DNA of 6,273 bases from Sulfurovum sp. (GTDB lineage Bacteria; Campylobacterota; Campylobacteria; Campylobacterales; Sulfurovaceae). Made by a program: the position numbers and the translations under genes. Below the pieces are notes generated by a model. The model was not told the origin of the DNA and did no database searches. It saw only the letters and a program-made list of their open reading frames with translations. Shown one piece after another: positions 5,707 to 6,273 of this stretch (its first letter is position 1; every line of letters begins with the position of its first letter). Where the stretch lies: positions 1-6,273 of the forward strand of contig DYMW01000084.1 of the NCBI GenBank assembly GCA_020721385.1, given 5' to 3'.

Positions 5707-6204
5707 ATGGCAAAAGACCACTACTTCGACATCACAGCAAAGCTGGACATGATGGAGATGAAAAATGCAGTTATTATGGCAGAGAAAGAAGTTAAGACAC
5801 GTTTTGATTTTAAAGGTATAAAAGCAGAGATAAATCTAAATGAATCGGCTAAGACACTGAGTTTAAGTTCTTCGAGTGAAGATAAGGTTGATGCGTTAAA
5901 AGACATACTTATTTCAAAATTGATTAAACGAAATATTGCGGGAAAATCACTAGAAGAGGTGAAAACCGAGGGAATTAGTGGTGGGAACACCAAGATTATT
6001 TATCGTATTGTGGATACGATTGATAAAGATGAAGCCAAAGAGATAGTTAAAGCGATAAAGGCTATGAAAATTAAAGTTACTCCTGCTATTCAGGGTGATG
6101 AGGTTCGTGTAACGGGTAAGAAGATAGATGATTTACAAGCAGTTATGTCTGAGGTGAAAAAGCTTGATTTAAAAGCTCCTCTTGTTTTTGGGAACTTCAA
6201 GTAG
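5707..6204 (+). CDS. yajQ: YajQ family (UPF0234) nucleotide-binding protein
   Basis: A 165-residue cytoplasmic protein matching the YajQ family in length and wording: YFDITAKLDMMEMKNAV near the N terminus, TRFDFKG (31-37), SKLIKR (70-75), GKSLEEV (79-85), IQGDEVRVTGK (128-138), DDLQAVM (141-147) and FGNFK at the end. Family structures show two ferredoxin-like domains, and members bind nucleotides or nucleic acid. One Xanthomonas member is reported as a cyclic-di-GMP effector; whether this one binds c-di-GMP cannot be told from sequence. The start is fixed by AGGAG 6 nt upstream. It is single-gene in appearance, with its own likely promoter and a terminator immediately after the stop. Confidence 0.95.
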   Translation: MAKDHYFDITAKLDMMEMKNAVIMAEKEVKTRFDFKGIKAEINLNESAKTLSLSSSSEDKVDALKDILISKLIKRNIAGKSLEEVKTEGISGGNTKIIYRIVDTIDKDEAKEIVKAIKAMKIKVTPAIQGDEVRVTGKKIDDLQAVMSEVKKLDLKAPLVFGNFK

Positions 6205-6230
6205 GGTGCGTTTTAACGCACCACTTTTTT
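6205..6230 (+). terminator. Intrinsic terminator of yajQ
   Basis: GGTGCG (6205-6210) and CGCACC (6217-6222) form a GC-rich stem that extends through T6211/A6216 over a short TTTA loop. After AC comes TTTTTT (6225-6230). The stem begins on the base after the yajQ stop codon. The T run lies only on the plus-strand side, so this terminator serves yajQ and not the convergent minus-strand gene, whose stop is at 6243-6245. Confidence 0.9.
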
Positions 6231-6242
6231 AGATAGAAACTG

Positions 6243-6273
6243 TTATGAACAGTGACCACCACCACAACATCCA
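6243..6273 (-). CDS. C-terminal end of a Cys/Gly-rich protein (partial)
   Basis: Reading the minus strand from the window edge gives GCCGGGHCS and then TAA. Nine clean codons with a Cys/Gly/His pattern, placed convergent to yajQ and just past its terminator, look like the tail of a real gene rather than chance. Such tails occur on metal-handling proteins, for example SlyD-type peptidyl-prolyl isomerases with metal-binding C termini. With only nine residues the family cannot be assigned. The rest of the gene lies beyond 6273. Confidence 0.45.
   Translation of the reverse strand, partial: GCCGGGHCS

Overview
The window looks like an AT-rich chromosome segment from a Campylobacterota (epsilonproteobacterial) genome, probably a free-living relative of Sulfurimonas, Sulfurovum or Arcobacter; the genus cannot be fixed from the sequence. 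The evidence is the wording of the proteins, the extended -10 promoter without a clear -35, and a gene order (rpmE, rsmI, rlmB, membrane protein, aminotransferase, hom) that I recall from Campylobacter jejuni (Cj0155c down to Cj0149c, in reverse numbering). It is mostly a conserved housekeeping cluster. I see no mobile element, CRISPR array, tRNA or rRNA.

Layout. Bases 1-57 are AT-rich with no supportable gene. An extended -10 box at 55-63 starts a leader of about 115 nt that can fold, followed by rpmE (ribosomal protein L31, zinc-ribbon form). Three hairpins in tandem (371-460) separate rpmE from rsmI, whose true start is the ATG at 474. rlmB follows; a -10-like TAAAAT sits directly before its ATG and may give a leaderless mRNA. 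rlmB overlaps a 334-residue bitopic membrane protein by 14 nt. After a 112-nt gap with a perfect 12-bp hairpin come an AlaC/DapL-type aminotransferase and, 2 nt later, homoserine dehydrogenase. yajQ follows behind its own likely promoter and ends at a good intrinsic terminator. The last 31 bases are the C-terminal end of a Cys/Gly-rich protein on the minus strand, convergent with yajQ.

Functional logic. The first block is ribosome-centred: L31, RsmI (16S C1402 2'-O-methylation in the decoding centre) and RlmB (23S G2251 2'-O-methylation in the P-loop). The second block is amino-acid metabolism (transaminase plus Hom, toward Thr and Met). The gene between them is the most interesting. It has a RodZ-like layout (degenerate N-terminal HTH, one TM helix, long acidic Ser/Asn linker, C-terminal beta-rich domain). 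Its predicted periplasmic linker carries five perfect bacterial N-glycosylation sequons (D/E-X-N-X-S/T), and I found none in the other proteins of the window.
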